Origin: JALZMG01 sp963739975
Lineage (GTDB): Bacteria > Actinomycetota > Acidimicrobiia > Acidimicrobiales > Ilumatobacteraceae
Assembly: GCA_963739975.1 (NCBI GenBank)
Contig: CAVUCK010000012.1
Coordinates: 1 to 64,000, forward strand
Direction of reading: 5' to 3'
DNA: 64,000 nt
Below the pieces are notes generated by a model. It saw nothing but the letters and a program-made list of their open reading frames with translations. It had not been told where the DNA came from and searched no databases. Numbering within the stretch: the stretch's first letter is position 1; the number at the start of each line of letters is the position of its first letter. Below are positions 57,492 to 64,000 of the stretch, piece after piece. A program made the translations under genes and the position numbers.

Positions 57492-57533
57492 TGGTCAGGT
57501 TCCTGGCTGGACGTCCACCCAGAAACCTGACCA
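57492..57533. repeat. Palindromic element, copy 2 (core TGGACGTCCA)
   Basis: TGGTCAGGTT (57492-57501) pairs with AACCTGACCA (57524-57533), and CTGG (57503-57506) with CCAG (57519-57522), around TGGACGTCCA. Relative to copy 1 at 17537-17585 the loop core and outer stem are the same while inner stem pairs differ in both arms. This copy lies between divergent genes. Confidence 0.7.
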
Positions 57534-57560
57534 GGGCGTGCGGCGCGTACCGTGCGCCGG

Positions 57561-58130
57561 ATGGAGGACGCCATCCGGGTCGCCACGGTCGAAGATCGCG
57601 ACGCCGTGGTCGACACCGTCGTCGCGGCCTTCGAGCGCGACCCGGCCCTGCGGTACTTCTTCCCCGCCGACGACCGCTACGCCGCCCAGGCCACGGCCTT
57701 CTTCGGCGCGCTGTTCGACCGCCGTGTCGGCCACGCAAGCGTGTGGGTGCACGGGCCGGCCCACGCCGCTGCGATGTGGTCGCCGCCGGCGCCCTCGGCA
57801 GTGGGTGGCGCGGCGTTCCCGGCCATCATCGGGCCGGCCGAGCTGGACCGCATCGCCGCCTACGAGGCAGCCATGGCCGAGCTGCTCCCCGACGTCGCGC
57901 AGCACTGGTACCTCGGGGTCCTCGCCACCCATCCCGAGCACCGGGGGCGAGGGCTCGGGCAGGCGCTGATGCGGGCCGGCCTGGCGGGCGTCGGCGCCGG
58001 CGTCGCCCACCTCGAGACGACCAACCCGGGAAACGTCGGCTACTACGAGGCGGCCGGATGGGAGGTCGTGGCCAGCAACGACGGCGGCGCCCCCTTGCCG
58101 ATCTGGGTGCTGCGCCACCACCGCCGATGA
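57561..58130 (+). CDS. GNAT-family N-acetyltransferase
   Basis: A 189-residue acetyltransferase starting at ATG 57561, seven bases after TACCGT (57548-57553). The acetyl-CoA loop is HPEHRGRGLGQALM, preceded by HWYLGVLAT and followed by GNVGYYEAAGWEVVA. It is a paralogue of the GNAT protein at 28423-29010. The substrate is unknown. Its stop overlaps the start of the TauE-like gene (ATGA), so the two are coupled. Confidence 0.9.
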   Translation: MEDAIRVATVEDRDAVVDTVVAAFERDPALRYFFPADDRYAAQATAFFGALFDRRVGHASVWVHGPAHAAAMWSPPAPSAVGGAAFPAIIGPAELDRIAAYEAAMAELLPDVAQHWYLGVLATHPEHRGRGLGQALMRAGLAGVGAGVAHLETTNPGNVGYYEAAGWEVVASNDGGAPLPIWVLRHHRR

Positions 58131-58939
58131 CGGAGCCGACCGTCACGGCGGCCCGCCGGACCGAGCGCGGCTCCACCTGGAGCATCGCCGTCGTCGGGAT
58201 CCTGGCCGGCTTCTTGGCTGGGCTGTTCGGCGTCGGCGGCGGGATCCTCATCGTGCCGGGCCTCGTGCTCGCCATCGGCATGTCGCAGCGGTTGGCCCAC
58301 GGCACGTCACTGGCCGCCGTCCTGCCGATCTCGGTGGCGTCCGTCATCACGTACATCGCCCACGACAACGTCGACTGGCCGGTCGCCGCGTGGCTGACCG
58401 TCGGCGCCGTCGGCGGGGCGGTGATCGGCACGCGGCTGCTCGTCGTGCTGCCCGTCCGCACGATCACCGTGCTGTTCATCGGGTTGACGCTGGTGTCGGC
58501 CGTCCGTCTGTTCATCGACGTCGACGCCGACGGCCGCGGCGCGCTCACGGTGCTGGGCGTGGTCGAGCTGGTCGTCGTCGGGCTGGCCGCGGGGATCCTG
58601 GCCGGGCTGCTCGGCGTGGGCGGGGGGATCATCGTCGTTCCGGCGATGATCCTGCTGCTCGGCATCGACCCGACGATCGCCAAGGGCACGTCGGCGGCGA
58701 TGATCATCCCGACGGCGTTGATGGGCACGTGGCGCAACCGCAAGTCGGCCAACGCCGACCTGGGCGTGGCCGCCGTCGTCGGCGGGGCCGGCATCGTCAC
58801 CGCCGCCCTCGGCGCCGTGCTGTCCGACCGCATGGACGACGACCTGTCGAACGTGCTGTTCGCCGTCCTCCTGCTCGCCGTCGCCCTCCGCCTCACCTAC
58901 CGCCTGTTGCGAGGGCGGCGGGACGACGATTCAGCGTGA
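58127..58939 (+). CDS. TauE/SafE-family membrane transporter
   Basis: A 270-residue membrane protein with seven to eight helices built from two repeats, each containing the family's Gly-rich turn: GLFGVGGGILIVPGLVLAIG (residues about 31-50) and GLLGVGGGIIVVPAMILLLG (about 162-181). The family exports sulfite, sulfoacetate or similar organosulfur anions. It is coupled to the upstream GNAT gene by ATGA. Its last nine bases overlap the end of vapC on the other strand. Confidence 0.9.
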   Translation: MTEPTVTAARRTERGSTWSIAVVGILAGFLAGLFGVGGGILIVPGLVLAIGMSQRLAHGTSLAAVLPISVASVITYIAHDNVDWPVAAWLTVGAVGGAVIGTRLLVVLPVRTITVLFIGLTLVSAVRLFIDVDADGRGALTVLGVVELVVVGLAAGILAGLLGVGGGIIVVPAMILLLGIDPTIAKGTSAAMIIPTALMGTWRNRKSANADLGVAAVVGGAGIVTAALGAVLSDRMDDDLSNVLFAVLLLAVALRLTYRLLRGRRDDDSA

Positions 58940-59272
58940 CCGCACGCGCAGCGTGGGCACCTTGCGGAAGTCGGCAGCGTTGCGGGTCAGCAGGGTGACG
59001 CCGTGGACGAGCGCCGTCGCTCCGATCAGCGCATCAGGCATCCGCAGGCCACGACGACGCAGTTCGCTGGCGCGTTCGGCGATCTGACGGTCGACGATCA
59101 GCTCGTCCATCGAGCCGAGCAGGCGCCGGACTGCTGCTTCGTCCTGTTGCCCGCCCGCCAGCAGCTCGGCACGCGTGACAACGGAGTAGCTGAGTCGAGT
59201 CCGACGCGGAAGCCGTCGCCCGCCTTCGAGGTGGTCGATGCAGACGTCGCTGTCGACGAGCAGCTCAGCCAC
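58931..59272 (-). CDS. vapC: VapC-like PIN-domain toxin
   Basis: A 113-residue PIN-domain protein starting at GTG 59272, which overlaps the antitoxin's last codons by eight bases. The acidic metal-binding residues are present: Asp in LLVDSDVCIDHL, Glu in SVVTRAELLAG, Asp in RMPDALIGATALVHG and the Asp in LLTRNAADFRKV. Such toxins are RNases that cut tRNA or rRNA when freed from VapB. It lies downstream of the antitoxin in the usual order. Confidence 0.9.
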   Translation of the reverse strand: MAELLVDSDVCIDHLEGGRRLPRRTRLSYSVVTRAELLAGGQQDEAAVRRLLGSMDELIVDRQIAERASELRRRGLRMPDALIGATALVHGVTLLTRNAADFRKVPTLRVRSR

Positions 59273-59477
59273 GGTCCCACTCGTCGCGACTCGGAACCCT
59301 CGCTCGGATGCCTCGAGCGGCACCGAACGTGGCGTCGAGGAAGTCCTCGTCATCCTCGACGTACGCGTCGACGGCTCGCCGGACCACCTCGGCCATGGTG
59401 ATGTCGAGGCGGTCAGCCATCGCGTCCACACGCGCCCGCTGCTCGGCGGTGAGATAGATCTGTGTCCGCTGTGACAT
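59265..59477 (-). CDS. vapB: VapB-like ribbon-helix-helix antitoxin
   Basis: A 70-residue antitoxin. Residues about 1-45 form a ribbon-helix-helix DNA-binding domain (RTQIYLTAEQRARVDAMADR, TMAEVVRRAVDAYV) and the acidic tail (DDEDFLDATFG) would wrap the toxin. ATG 59477 follows TATACT by eight bases, and two ATACAGCAC repeats overlap the promoter, suiting autorepression. It overlaps vapC by eight bases. Confidence 0.88.
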   Translation of the reverse strand: MSQRTQIYLTAEQRARVDAMADRLDITMAEVVRRAVDAYVEDDEDFLDATFGAARGIRARVPSRDEWDRG

Positions 59478-59497
59478 ACAGCACGAGTATACAGCAC
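59476..59497 (-). promoter_or_regulatory. vapBC promoter with two ATACAGCAC repeats
   Basis: On the plus strand ATACAGCAC occurs at 59476-59484 and 59489-59497, 13 bases apart. On the minus strand TATACT (59486-59491) forms the -10 box between them. Ribbon-helix-helix antitoxins commonly bind such repeats. Confidence 0.55.
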
Positions 59498-59519
59498 GGC
59501 ACGCGGCAGCTTGGCTGGT

Positions 59520-59652
59520 CAGTGCCGGCCGGCCTCTGTGACGGGCACGGCGAAGGCGGAAGTGACCATGGCGACGAGGGCGTAGACGCCACACAGCGCC
59601 ACCACCTCGACCAGGCCCTTGACCCCGACGTCGGCGACGATGCGGTCCTGCA
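59520..59652 (-). pseudogene. Fragment of a carboxymuconolactone-decarboxylase-family gene
   Basis: One minus-strand frame reads DRIVADVGVKGLVEVVALCG, YALVAMVTSAFAVPVTEAG and then stops, matching the C-terminal helices of CMD/AhpD-like proteins. The N-terminal part, including the CxxC region, is missing. The fragment is joined directly to the thiamine-diphosphate enzyme fragment upstream. Confidence 0.6.
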
Positions 59653-59654
59653 CG

Positions 59655-59948
59655 TCCTGCGATGACGAGCATCGGGACGCCGTCGGTCAGCGCCGTCGAC
59701 ACGGCGGTGACGGCGTTGGTCAGGCCGGGTCCACCGATCACGAGGCAGGCGCCCATCCCGCCCGACGCCCTGGCGTACCCGTCGGCGGCGTACGCCGCGC
59801 CGCCTTCCTGGGCGGCAACGATCGGGGTCAGCTCCGGGACGGCCTGCAGCGCCGGGTAGAACGGGTCGATCAGGCCGCCGGGGACCATGAACACGTGATC
59901 CACCCCGTCGGCGACGAGCGACCGGAGCAAGAACTCCGTGCCTCTCAC
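59655..59948 (-). pseudogene. N-terminal fragment of a thiamine-diphosphate-dependent enzyme
   Basis: About 98 residues match the start of acetolactate-synthase-like enzymes: TEFLLRSLVADGVDHVFMVP, then AQEGGAAYAADGYARASGGM with the catalytic Glu region, and GPGLTNAVTAVSTALTDGVP. Similarity ends at LVIAG, where the intact enzymes have about 450 more residues. The rest has been lost and CMD-type sequence follows. Confidence 0.75.
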
Positions 59949-60069
59949 GATGGCTCGCTCGCTCGCCGTGCCTCGCTTCGCTCGGCCTCACCATCCACGC
60001 TCACTGCGGCACGAACGCTCGGGAACTGCCCTGCCTGGCGTTCGGTCCGCCGGTCCACGAGGTGGTGCG

Positions 60070-61134
60070 TCAACCGCGCACGTCGGGGTGGTGGCGAGCC
60101 ATGTTGTCGGGGTAGCTGCGCTGGTAGTGCTTCCACAGCTGGGCGCCGTACGTGTCGGCGGCTTGCCCGGAGGTGCCCCGGCGTCCGGCCACCAGCTCGT
60201 CCCGGCTGGCCATGAACCCGGCGCCGGCATGGCGTGGGCTGGCGGCGACGGCGGCGGCGAACTCCGGGGCCAGCGGCAGGGGACGCAGCGGCGTGCGCAG
60301 GTCGGGCCCGTGGAAGTGGGCCGACGAGTAGCGCGCCTCGGCGGCGATGACCCGGTGGGTCGTGGCGACCAGGTAGTTGCCGGTCATCGCCTGCAGGATC
60401 TCGCCGAGGTTGACGACGAAGGCATCGTCGCGGGCGTGGATGTCGATCCAGCTGCCGTCGGGACCGAGGGCCTGCAGCCCTCCGACCCCGTGCTGGGCGA
60501 GCACGGTCAGGAACCCGGTGTCGTGGTGGGCGTTGACGCCGGCTTCACGCGGCGGCGACGGCGGGTAGCGGATCAGCTTGGCCTTGGAGTGGCGGCGGTC
60601 GCCGAACACGTCGCCCAGATGGGTCGGGGACAGGCCGAGGCCGAGGGAAAGGACCTCGCCCAACCGGTCGGCGACCTCCCCCATGCGCGACTGGAACTCG
60701 TTGACGAGCCGGCGGAACCCGGGCAGCAGCGACTCGGGGAGCCACTGGTTCGGACCGTCGAGTCGGAGGTAGGCCGGCTCGACGTCGGGCCCGTACGGGG
60801 GGTTCTCGGTGGCCACGTCGAGCTGCTCGCGGTAGTCCGTGCGGTGGTCGGTCAGCTCGGCCCCGACCCGCTCCCAGCCCCGGAAGTGCGGTGACTCGAT
60901 CTTGTCGATGCTCGCCTTGACGTCTTCCGGTAGGTCGAAGAACGCCCGCAGCGCGTCGTCCCAGTCGGCGCGGAACGAGTCGGGCACGCCGTGGCCGACC
61001 ACGTGGAAGAAGCCGAGCTCGTGGCAGATCGCCGTGGTCTCGGCGGCAAGGGTGGCGCGGTCGGCGTCGGTGCCCGCCCACCGGGCGAGGTCGACGTCGG
61101 GGATGGCCGTGAATGTCGGCGCCGTCGTCGTCAC
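60070..61134 (-). CDS. Isopenicillin-N-synthase-like 2OG/Fe(II) oxygenase
   Basis: A 354-residue dioxygenase. The N-terminal DIOX_N part (IPDVDLARWAGTDADRATLA, ELGFFHVVGHGVP) is followed by the double-stranded beta-helix with the iron ligands in VNAHHDTGFLTVLAQ (His-x-Asp) and VATTHRV (distal His), and an Arg/Ser pair (RYSSAHF) in the place of the 2-oxoglutarate-binding RxS. It probably hydroxylates or oxidises a small molecule. The start ATG 61134 is 29 bases from the nagA start, on the other strand. Confidence 0.9.
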   Translation of the reverse strand: MTTTAPTFTAIPDVDLARWAGTDADRATLAAETTAICHELGFFHVVGHGVPDSFRADWDDALRAFFDLPEDVKASIDKIESPHFRGWERVGAELTDHRTDYREQLDVATENPPYGPDVEPAYLRLDGPNQWLPESLLPGFRRLVNEFQSRMGEVADRLGEVLSLGLGLSPTHLGDVFGDRRHSKAKLIRYPPSPPREAGVNAHHDTGFLTVLAQHGVGGLQALGPDGSWIDIHARDDAFVVNLGEILQAMTGNYLVATTHRVIAAEARYSSAHFHGPDLRTPLRPLPLAPEFAAAVAASPRHAGAGFMASRDELVAGRRGTSGQAADTYGAQLWKHYQRSYPDNMARHHPDVRG

Positions 61135-61163
61135 GAACGCCAGGGTACGGATACAACGTAGGC

Positions 61164-62285
61164 ATGGGCCAGCCGACCATCGCCGTGACCAACGGAGCGG
61201 TCATCACGCCGGACGGCGTCCTGGAGGACGGCCACGTGGTGATCGACGGTGGGCGGATCACGAACATCGGAGCGGGCGCCGTCGACCTTCCGTCGATCGA
61301 TGCGCACGGCGGCTGGATCGCTCCGGGGTTCATCGACGTCCAGATCAACGGGGCCCACGGGATCGACCTCACGGCCCGGCCGGACCGGATCGACGACTTG
61401 GCGGCGCAGCTGCCGCAGCACGGCGTAACGGCGTTCCTGCCGACCATCGTCACGTGCCCGCGGGACCTGCGGACGGCCGCGCTCGAGGCGTGGCGCCGGC
61501 GAGACGGCGAACGAGCCGGGTCGGCCGTGGCGCTCGGTCTGCACGTGGAAGGTCCGATGCTGGCCCCGATCCGTCGTGGTGCCCACCCCGAGGCGCTGCT
61601 CGAGCCGCCGTCGGCGGCGCTGGTCGCCGACTGGTCACGGTCGTCCGGCGTCGCTCTCGTCACGCTGGCGCCCGAACTGCCCGGCGCCCTCGACGTCATC
61701 GCCGAGCTCGTGCAGCGGGGTGTCGTCGTGTCGCTCGGCCACACCGATGCCAGCGCCGAGCAGTTCGCCGCCGGGCTGGCCGCCGGCGCCTCGTACGCCA
61801 CCCACCTGTTCAACGCCATGCGCCCGTTCGGCCATCGGGACCCGGGCCCGATCGGCGCGGTGCTGGCCGACGACCGAGTGGTCGCCGGCGTGATCGCCGA
61901 CGGGATCCATGTCGATCCGGTGGCGGTCGGCATGGCGTGGCAAGCCCTCGGCCCGCAGCGACTCAACCTCGTGACGGACGCCGTGGCCGCGCCGGCGGGA
62001 CCCGACGGCGTGCGCACCCCCGACGGCGTGCTGGCAGGTAGCACGTTGACGCTCGACGAGGCCGTCCGCAACCTCGTCGCCTGGACCGGCTGCGCGGTCG
62101 AGGCGGCGATCGCGACGGTGACATCGACGCCGGCCGACGTGCTCGGCCTTGCCGATCGCGGGCGGCTGCGCGTCGGCGGGCGAGGCGATGTGACGGTGCT
62201 CGACCCGCAGCTGCGCGTCGTCGCCACCGTGGTCGGCGGCGTACGGTCCGGCGATGCGCGTACGACGGGTCGTCACCGGCCATGA
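61164..62285 (+). CDS. nagA: N-acetylglucosamine-6-phosphate deacetylase
   Basis: A 373-residue amidohydrolase. Motifs fit NagA: GFIDVQINGAHGIDL, LGLHVEGPMLAPIRRGAHPE (metal Glu), SLGHTDASAEQF and ATHLFNAMRP (metal His residues), IADGIHVDP and LVTDAVAAPAG with the catalytic Asp. It removes acetyl from GlcNAc-6-phosphate in amino-sugar recycling. ATG 61164 follows TACAAC by six bases. Unusually, no nagB or PTS gene is adjacent. The cupin gene overlaps its end by 32 bases. Confidence 0.9.
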   Translation: MGQPTIAVTNGAVITPDGVLEDGHVVIDGGRITNIGAGAVDLPSIDAHGGWIAPGFIDVQINGAHGIDLTARPDRIDDLAAQLPQHGVTAFLPTIVTCPRDLRTAALEAWRRRDGERAGSAVALGLHVEGPMLAPIRRGAHPEALLEPPSAALVADWSRSSGVALVTLAPELPGALDVIAELVQRGVVVSLGHTDASAEQFAAGLAAGASYATHLFNAMRPFGHRDPGPIGAVLADDRVVAGVIADGIHVDPVAVGMAWQALGPQRLNLVTDAVAAPAGPDGVRTPDGVLAGSTLTLDEAVRNLVAWTGCAVEAAIATVTSTPADVLGLADRGRLRVGGRGDVTVLDPQLRVVATVVGGVRSGDARTTGRHRP

Positions 62286-62799
62286 CGCCGACGGCAAGGC
62301 CGTCATCGCCAGCGACACGGAGGTGGACGGGTTCCGTCCAGCGTTGGCGCCGGGCTCTGAGTTCCACCGCTTGTGGGGCGGCGACGAGCCCCCGTCGTTC
62401 CCCGACCACGGGGCGGAGCCCGCGCACGAGCAGTACTTCCCGCCGATCGGCGGGTTCCGGTTCGGCTTCTTCGCCATCCCGCCGCACAACCGCGAACCGG
62501 GCGGTCCGCCGCCGCCCGCTGATCTCGACGGAGCGATGGCCGAGATCGAGGCCGCATTGCCGGGCCTCGCTGGACACATGGAGCCCGACGCCCCGGGCAT
62601 GCACACCACGGCGACCATCGACTTCGAGGTCGTGCTCGAGGGCGAGGTGTGGCTTGAGCTCGACGACGGCGTCGAGGTGCACCTCAAACCGGGCGACACC
62701 GTCGTCCAGAACGGCACCCGTCACGCCTGGCGCAACCACGGCGAGACCACGGCCCGCCTCGCCGTCTTCATCGTCGGTGCCCACCACGCTGGGTTCTGA
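62254..62799 (+). CDS. Cupin-domain protein
   Basis: A 181-residue protein. The cupin barrel occupies the second half: MHTTATIDFEVVLEGEVWLE and LKPGDTVVQNGTRHAWRNHG give metal-type His/Glu residues. The first ~80 residues contain SEFHRLWGGDEPPSFPDHG, common in actinobacterial cupins of unknown function. Its ATG lies within nagA, six bases after an internal TACGGT (62242-62247), so it may have its own leaderless message. Confidence 0.85.
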   Translation: MRVRRVVTGHDADGKAVIASDTEVDGFRPALAPGSEFHRLWGGDEPPSFPDHGAEPAHEQYFPPIGGFRFGFFAIPPHNREPGGPPPPADLDGAMAEIEAALPGLAGHMEPDAPGMHTTATIDFEVVLEGEVWLELDDGVEVHLKPGDTVVQNGTRHAWRNHGETTARLAVFIVGAHHAGF

Positions 62800-62804
62800 C
62801 CTCC

Positions 62805-63386
62805 TTGCGCAGAAGGGCGGTCGTGCTGTTCGTGCGCGGCACGGTGGGGGACGAGATCGACGAGGTCCGGCGGCGGTGGGACCCGGCGATGGCCGGGCGC
62901 ATCGACCCGCACCTCACGCTGGTGCACGAGGTGGCCGACCGCGCCGCCGCCCTTGGCCGGGTTGCCGAGCTTGCTCGTCGCACGGCACCCGTCACGATCA
63001 CGCTGACGCAGGCTGCGTGCTGGGTGGAGAACCCGAGCTACGGCGTGTACCTGGGCGTCGATGACGTGGCCGGCGGCATCGCCGACCTGCACGCCGCGCT
63101 GGCCGACCTCGAGACCCCGGCATGGGCCCGGGTGCCGTTCCACCCCCACGTCACGGTGGTCCACGGCCGCACCGTCGACCCCGACCTCGCCGAGCCGGCG
63201 TGGGCGGCGCTGTGCCGATGGCGCGTGGACGAGACGGTCACGCTCGGTGCGCTCGACGTCATCGAGCTCGACGACGCCACGGGCTGGACGTCGGTGCAAA
63301 CGGCCGCGCTCACCCGTTTACGTCCGGATTCTGGTCGCGCGGGTGACCAGAATCCGGACGTAAACGAGGTGGGGTCAGGCGGCTGA
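62805..63386 (+). CDS. 2H phosphoesterase (2'-5' RNA ligase-like) family protein
   Basis: A 193-residue protein from TTG 62805. Both HxT signatures are present: DPHLTLVHE near residue 44 and HPHVTVVHG near 116, as in LigT/2H phosphoesterases that open cyclic phosphates. The family part ends near LTRL (about residue 170); the last ~22 codons are read from the palindrome at 63315-63366, so the natural C-terminus may have been extended or replaced. It starts five bases after the cupin stop. Its 3' end overlaps that of the thiolase gene by 12 bases. Confidence 0.82.
   Translation: MRRRAVVLFVRGTVGDEIDEVRRRWDPAMAGRIDPHLTLVHEVADRAAALGRVAELARRTAPVTITLTQAACWVENPSYGVYLGVDDVAGGIADLHAALADLETPAWARVPFHPHVTVVHGRTVDPDLAEPAWAALCRWRVDETVTLGALDVIELDDATGWTSVQTAALTRLRPDSGRAGDQNPDVNEVGSGG
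63315..63366. repeat. Perfect 22-bp palindrome at the end of the 2H phosphoesterase gene
   Basis: The arms 63315-63336 and 63345-63366 are exact complements around GCGCGGGT. It is inside the open frame of the plus-strand gene and nine bases before the thiolase stop on the minus strand. It may end transcription from both sides; it has no T-tract. Confidence 0.75.
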
Positions 63387-64000
63387 CTTCTCCAGGATGT
63401 GCACACCGCAGGCCGAGCCGAGGCCGATCACATGGGCCAGGCCGACGTTGGCCCCTTCGATCTGGCGATCCCCGGCCTCGCCGCGCAGGTGGTGGCAGAC
63501 CTCCCAGATGTTGGCGATGCCCGTGGCCGAGATCGGGTGGCCCTTGGACTGCAGCCCGCCCGACACGTTGACGGGCGTCTTGCCGTCACGCCACGTGGCG
63601 CCGCTCATGAAGTAGTCGGCGGCGCCGCCCTCCTCGCACAGCTGGAGGTTGTCGTAGTGCACCAGCTCGGCGGTGGCGAAGCAGTCGTGCAGCTCGACGA
63701 GGTCGAGGTCGTCGGGCCCGACGCCGGCCTGCTCGTAGGCCTTGGTCGCCGCGTTGCGGGTCAGCGTGTTGACGTTGGGGAGGATCTGGCAGGCCTCCTC
63801 CCACGGGTCCGTCGTGAGGACGGACGCCGACACCTTGATGGCCCGCCGCTGCTGCTCGCCCGACAGCGTCTTCAGCTTCTCGCCGCTGACGACCACTGCC
63901 GCCGCCGCCCCATCGCAGTTGGCCGAGCACATGGGGCGGGTGTTCGGGTAGGCGATCATGACGTCGTTCATGATCTCGTCGAGCGTGAACCGCTTCTGGT
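63375..64000 (-). CDS. Thiolase, SCP-x-like (5' end beyond the window)
   Basis: The C-terminal ~208 residues of a thiolase that continues past the right edge. Visible are MCSANCDGAAAAVVVS, the VELHDCFATAELVHYDNLQL segment, NVSGGLQSKGHPISATGIAN (the GHPxxATG His motif) and GLGSACGVHILEKS with the late Cys-type region. It resembles acetyl-CoA acetyltransferases of the lipid-transfer (SCP-x) kind used in sterol or fatty-acid side-chain breakdown. The N-terminal active-site Cys is outside the window. Confidence 0.9.
   Translation of the reverse strand, partial: QKRFTLDEIMNDVMIAYPNTRPMCSANCDGAAAAVVVSGEKLKTLSGEQQRRAIKVSASVLTTDPWEEACQILPNVNTLTRNAATKAYEQAGVGPDDLDLVELHDCFATAELVHYDNLQLCEEGGAADYFMSGATWRDGKTPVNVSGGLQSKGHPISATGIANIWEVCHHLRGEAGDRQIEGANVGLAHVIGLGSACGVHILEKSAA

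Noticed and set aside
58931..59948. Genomic island or prophage
   Set aside because: Apart from vapBC and two fragments there is no integrase, transposase or phage gene and no visible composition shift.
12838..63366. Classical intrinsic terminators
   Set aside because: Hairpins in this window lack T-tracts, so I list them as candidate terminators or palindromic elements rather than standard intrinsic terminators.

Overview
The window is about 64 kb of very GC-rich (roughly 70%), gene-dense DNA from a high-GC Gram-positive bacterium (Actinomycetota). An LLM-class (F420-type) oxidoreductase relic, MoaD/ThiS- and DUF6457-type proteins, a MocR regulator, an SCP-x-like thiolase and many apparently leaderless genes fit this. 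Acidimicrobiia is my best guess for the class, but nothing here proves it. At least fifteen genes start 6-8 bases after a TAC(G/C)NT-like -10 box; a minority have a clear Shine-Dalgarno sequence. No rRNA, phage, transposase or CRISPR array is visible. The only RNA gene is the 3' end of a tRNA at the left edge.

Layout. 1-10.7 kb: tRNA end, a decayed MerR-like gene, and a cluster under a probable HxlR operator (enoyl-CoA hydratase, nitroreductase-SRPBCC fusion, broken LLM oxidoreductase, HxlR regulator, DUF6457 protein, large molybdopterin oxidoreductase), then a GAF/PP2C phosphatase and a TetR plus hemerythrin-SRPBCC pair. 10.7-23 kb: membrane PI-PLC-like protein, secreted hydrolase, TetR and a PEP-swivel protein, a Cu/Zn-SOD-like secreted protein, then the most unusual locus: a 24-codon peptide gene with its own promoter and ribosome site, coupled to an unknown 275-residue protein, a carotenoid-oxygenase-like protein and a JAMM peptidase. 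23-31 kb: RidA-AraC-VOC operon with a repeated promoter/operator element, a six-Asp-box propeller protein with a ubiquitin-like MoaD/ThiS partner, MFS transporter, hydrolase, GNAT, AAA ATPase, nucleotidyltransferase. 31-42 kb: ferredoxin, MocR and arylamine N-acetyltransferase, amidase, SnoaL and LuxR, an amidohydrolase-S41 peptidase pair, uracil-DNA glycosylase. 42-54 kb: methionyl-tRNA synthetase, methyltransferases, a MTHFR with rearranged domain order, flavin monooxygenase, and a molybdate uptake locus (PadR-Mop regulator, modA, fused modBC). 54-64 kb: acyl-CoA dehydrogenase, trypsin-like protease with a separate copy of its N-terminal domain, TauE exporter, VapBC, gene fragments, 2OG-type oxygenase, NagA, cupin, 2H phosphoesterase, thiolase.

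Two features run through the window. First, long, often perfect palindromes (stems up to 24 bp, no T-tract) sit between genes in convergent, tandem and divergent positions; one pair shares its core and shows compensatory stem changes. Second, single-base reading-frame breaks occur in several otherwise intact genes (TetR, nucleotidyltransferase, amidohydrolase, modA, LLM oxidoreductase), so either assembly errors or ongoing decay must be considered.

Molybdenum is a theme: molybdate import and its regulator, a molybdopterin oxidoreductase, a DUF6457 protein and a MoaD-like protein all lie in this window, though not in one operon.
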